Below, one piece after another: positions 19,959 to 20,349 of a stretch of DNA of 20,349 bases; within the stretch, counting starts at the first letter, position 1; every line of letters begins with the position of its first letter. The notes below the pieces were generated by a model. It made no database searches. It had not been told where the DNA came from and saw only the letters and a program-made list of their open reading frames with translations. This DNA comes from a virus. The stretch spans positions 1 to 20,349 of the IMG/VR virus record IMGVR_UViG_3300049914_000152. One strand, written 5' to 3'. Both the position numbers and the translations under genes were made by a program.

Positions 19959-20330
19959 GTGCCCTATGCCGCGCTCCGATTCTGTGGTTATGCCGGATGT
20001 CACAAGTATGCACTGCCAGGCGGCTACTACTGTGAGGATCATCGACAGGCTGCACCTCATGCCTATGACGAGGCGCGTTACACAGAGGCAGAGCACAGGT
20101 TCTACAAGTCAAGCGAGTGGCGTACTGCGCGCTGGCAGTATCTGCAGGATCATCCCCTCTGCGAGAACTGCTTGGCCGAGGGCAGAGTCACGCCTGCTAC
20201 CCTGGTCCATCATAAGCAGCGAGTCAGAGACCACCCCGAACTCGCGCTCGATCCTGCCAACTTCAAGTCCTTATGCGATGTCTGTCACAACCCAGAGCAT
20301 CCAGAGAAGGGCGGACCGCATGATGACTAG
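19959..20330 (+). CDS. Small HNH endonuclease
   Basis: 123 residues from GTG 19959, chosen because AAGGAAG lies upstream and it avoids the 53-base overlap that ATG 19905 would cause. Residues 9-28 (CGYAGC, then YCEDH) form a zinc site. FYKSSEWRTAR (48-58), CENC (68-71), VHHK (83-86), NFKSLCDVC (101-109) and H110 give the HNH order; the usual VDH is VHH here. Proteins of this kind lie beside terminase genes in many phages and help DNA packaging or end formation. The bases after the stop (GGGAGGGGAGC) look like the ribosome site of the next gene, beyond the window, which may be the terminase small subunit. Confidence 0.85.
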   Translation: MPYAALRFCGYAGCHKYALPGGYYCEDHRQAAPHAYDEARYTEAEHRFYKSSEWRTARWQYLQDHPLCENCLAEGRVTPATLVHHKQRVRDHPELALDPANFKSLCDVCHNPEHPEKGGPHDD

Positions 20331-20349
20331 GGAGGGGAGCTCAAATATC

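Overview
The window is a stretch of a dsDNA tailed-bacteriophage genome or prophage, GC-rich by eye, with tightly packed genes almost all on the + strand. The evidence is a tail-fibre-like protein, a peptidoglycan amidase next to holin-like membrane proteins, a BRO-type antirepressor, HNH/NinG-like nucleases, a DUF5131 (phage Gp37/Gp68) protein, and many small genes joined by 4-base ATGA/GTGA overlaps. The amidase and AGGAGG-type ribosome sites point to a bacterial host. The species cannot be named from the sequence. No integrase, terminase, capsid or polymerase gene is visible here.

Layout. (1) 1-4823: late tail and lysis end: a 5'-truncated tail protein, a coiled-coil protein with a C-terminal membrane anchor, an unknown protein, an Amidase_3 endolysin and a holin-like protein. 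(2) 4824-5560: a non-coding gap, a single minus-strand lipoprotein gene, and a divergent promoter pair. (3) 5590-6742: a partition-like cassette, ParA flanked by two small putative ribbon-helix-helix proteins, suggesting plasmid-style maintenance. (4) 6943-8097 and 8125-11387: runs of small overlapping early genes ending in an XRE regulator and a DUF5131 protein respectively. (5) 11287-12100: a dense regulatory and replication region with two promoters, facing copies of a repeat motif, a structured leader, a replication-protein-like ORF without a normal start codon, and iteron-like repeats inside it. (6) 12142-14457: BRO antirepressor, small unknown genes, a zinc-ribbon protein and a stand-alone glycyl-radical-like fragment. 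(7) 14528-18676: NinG-like protein, HNH homing endonuclease, 3D-domain protein, a small barrel-like protein and a 758-residue protein with about 50 cysteines. (8) 18797-20330: an AP2-like protein, then a mostly non-coding region full of inverted repeats, then a small HNH endonuclease of the type often found beside terminase genes.

The most striking feature is a repeated 13-15 base element, GCGGACTGGGGAG(G), just before the first gene of nearly every transcription unit (about 5567, 6924, 8107, 12122, 14509, 14530, 19361). Two further copies face each other at 11337 (minus) and 11374 (plus) between two promoters. Its 3' end serves as a ribosome-binding site, but the conserved 5' half is not explained by that. 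A 9-base perfect complement to the 5' half lies in the structured region at 19620-19628, and a 15-base perfect complement to the whole element lies at 11337-11351. This suggests either a genome-wide operator/promoter element or a shared mRNA leader controlled by antisense pairing. I consider this and the cysteine-rich protein the best candidates for something undescribed.
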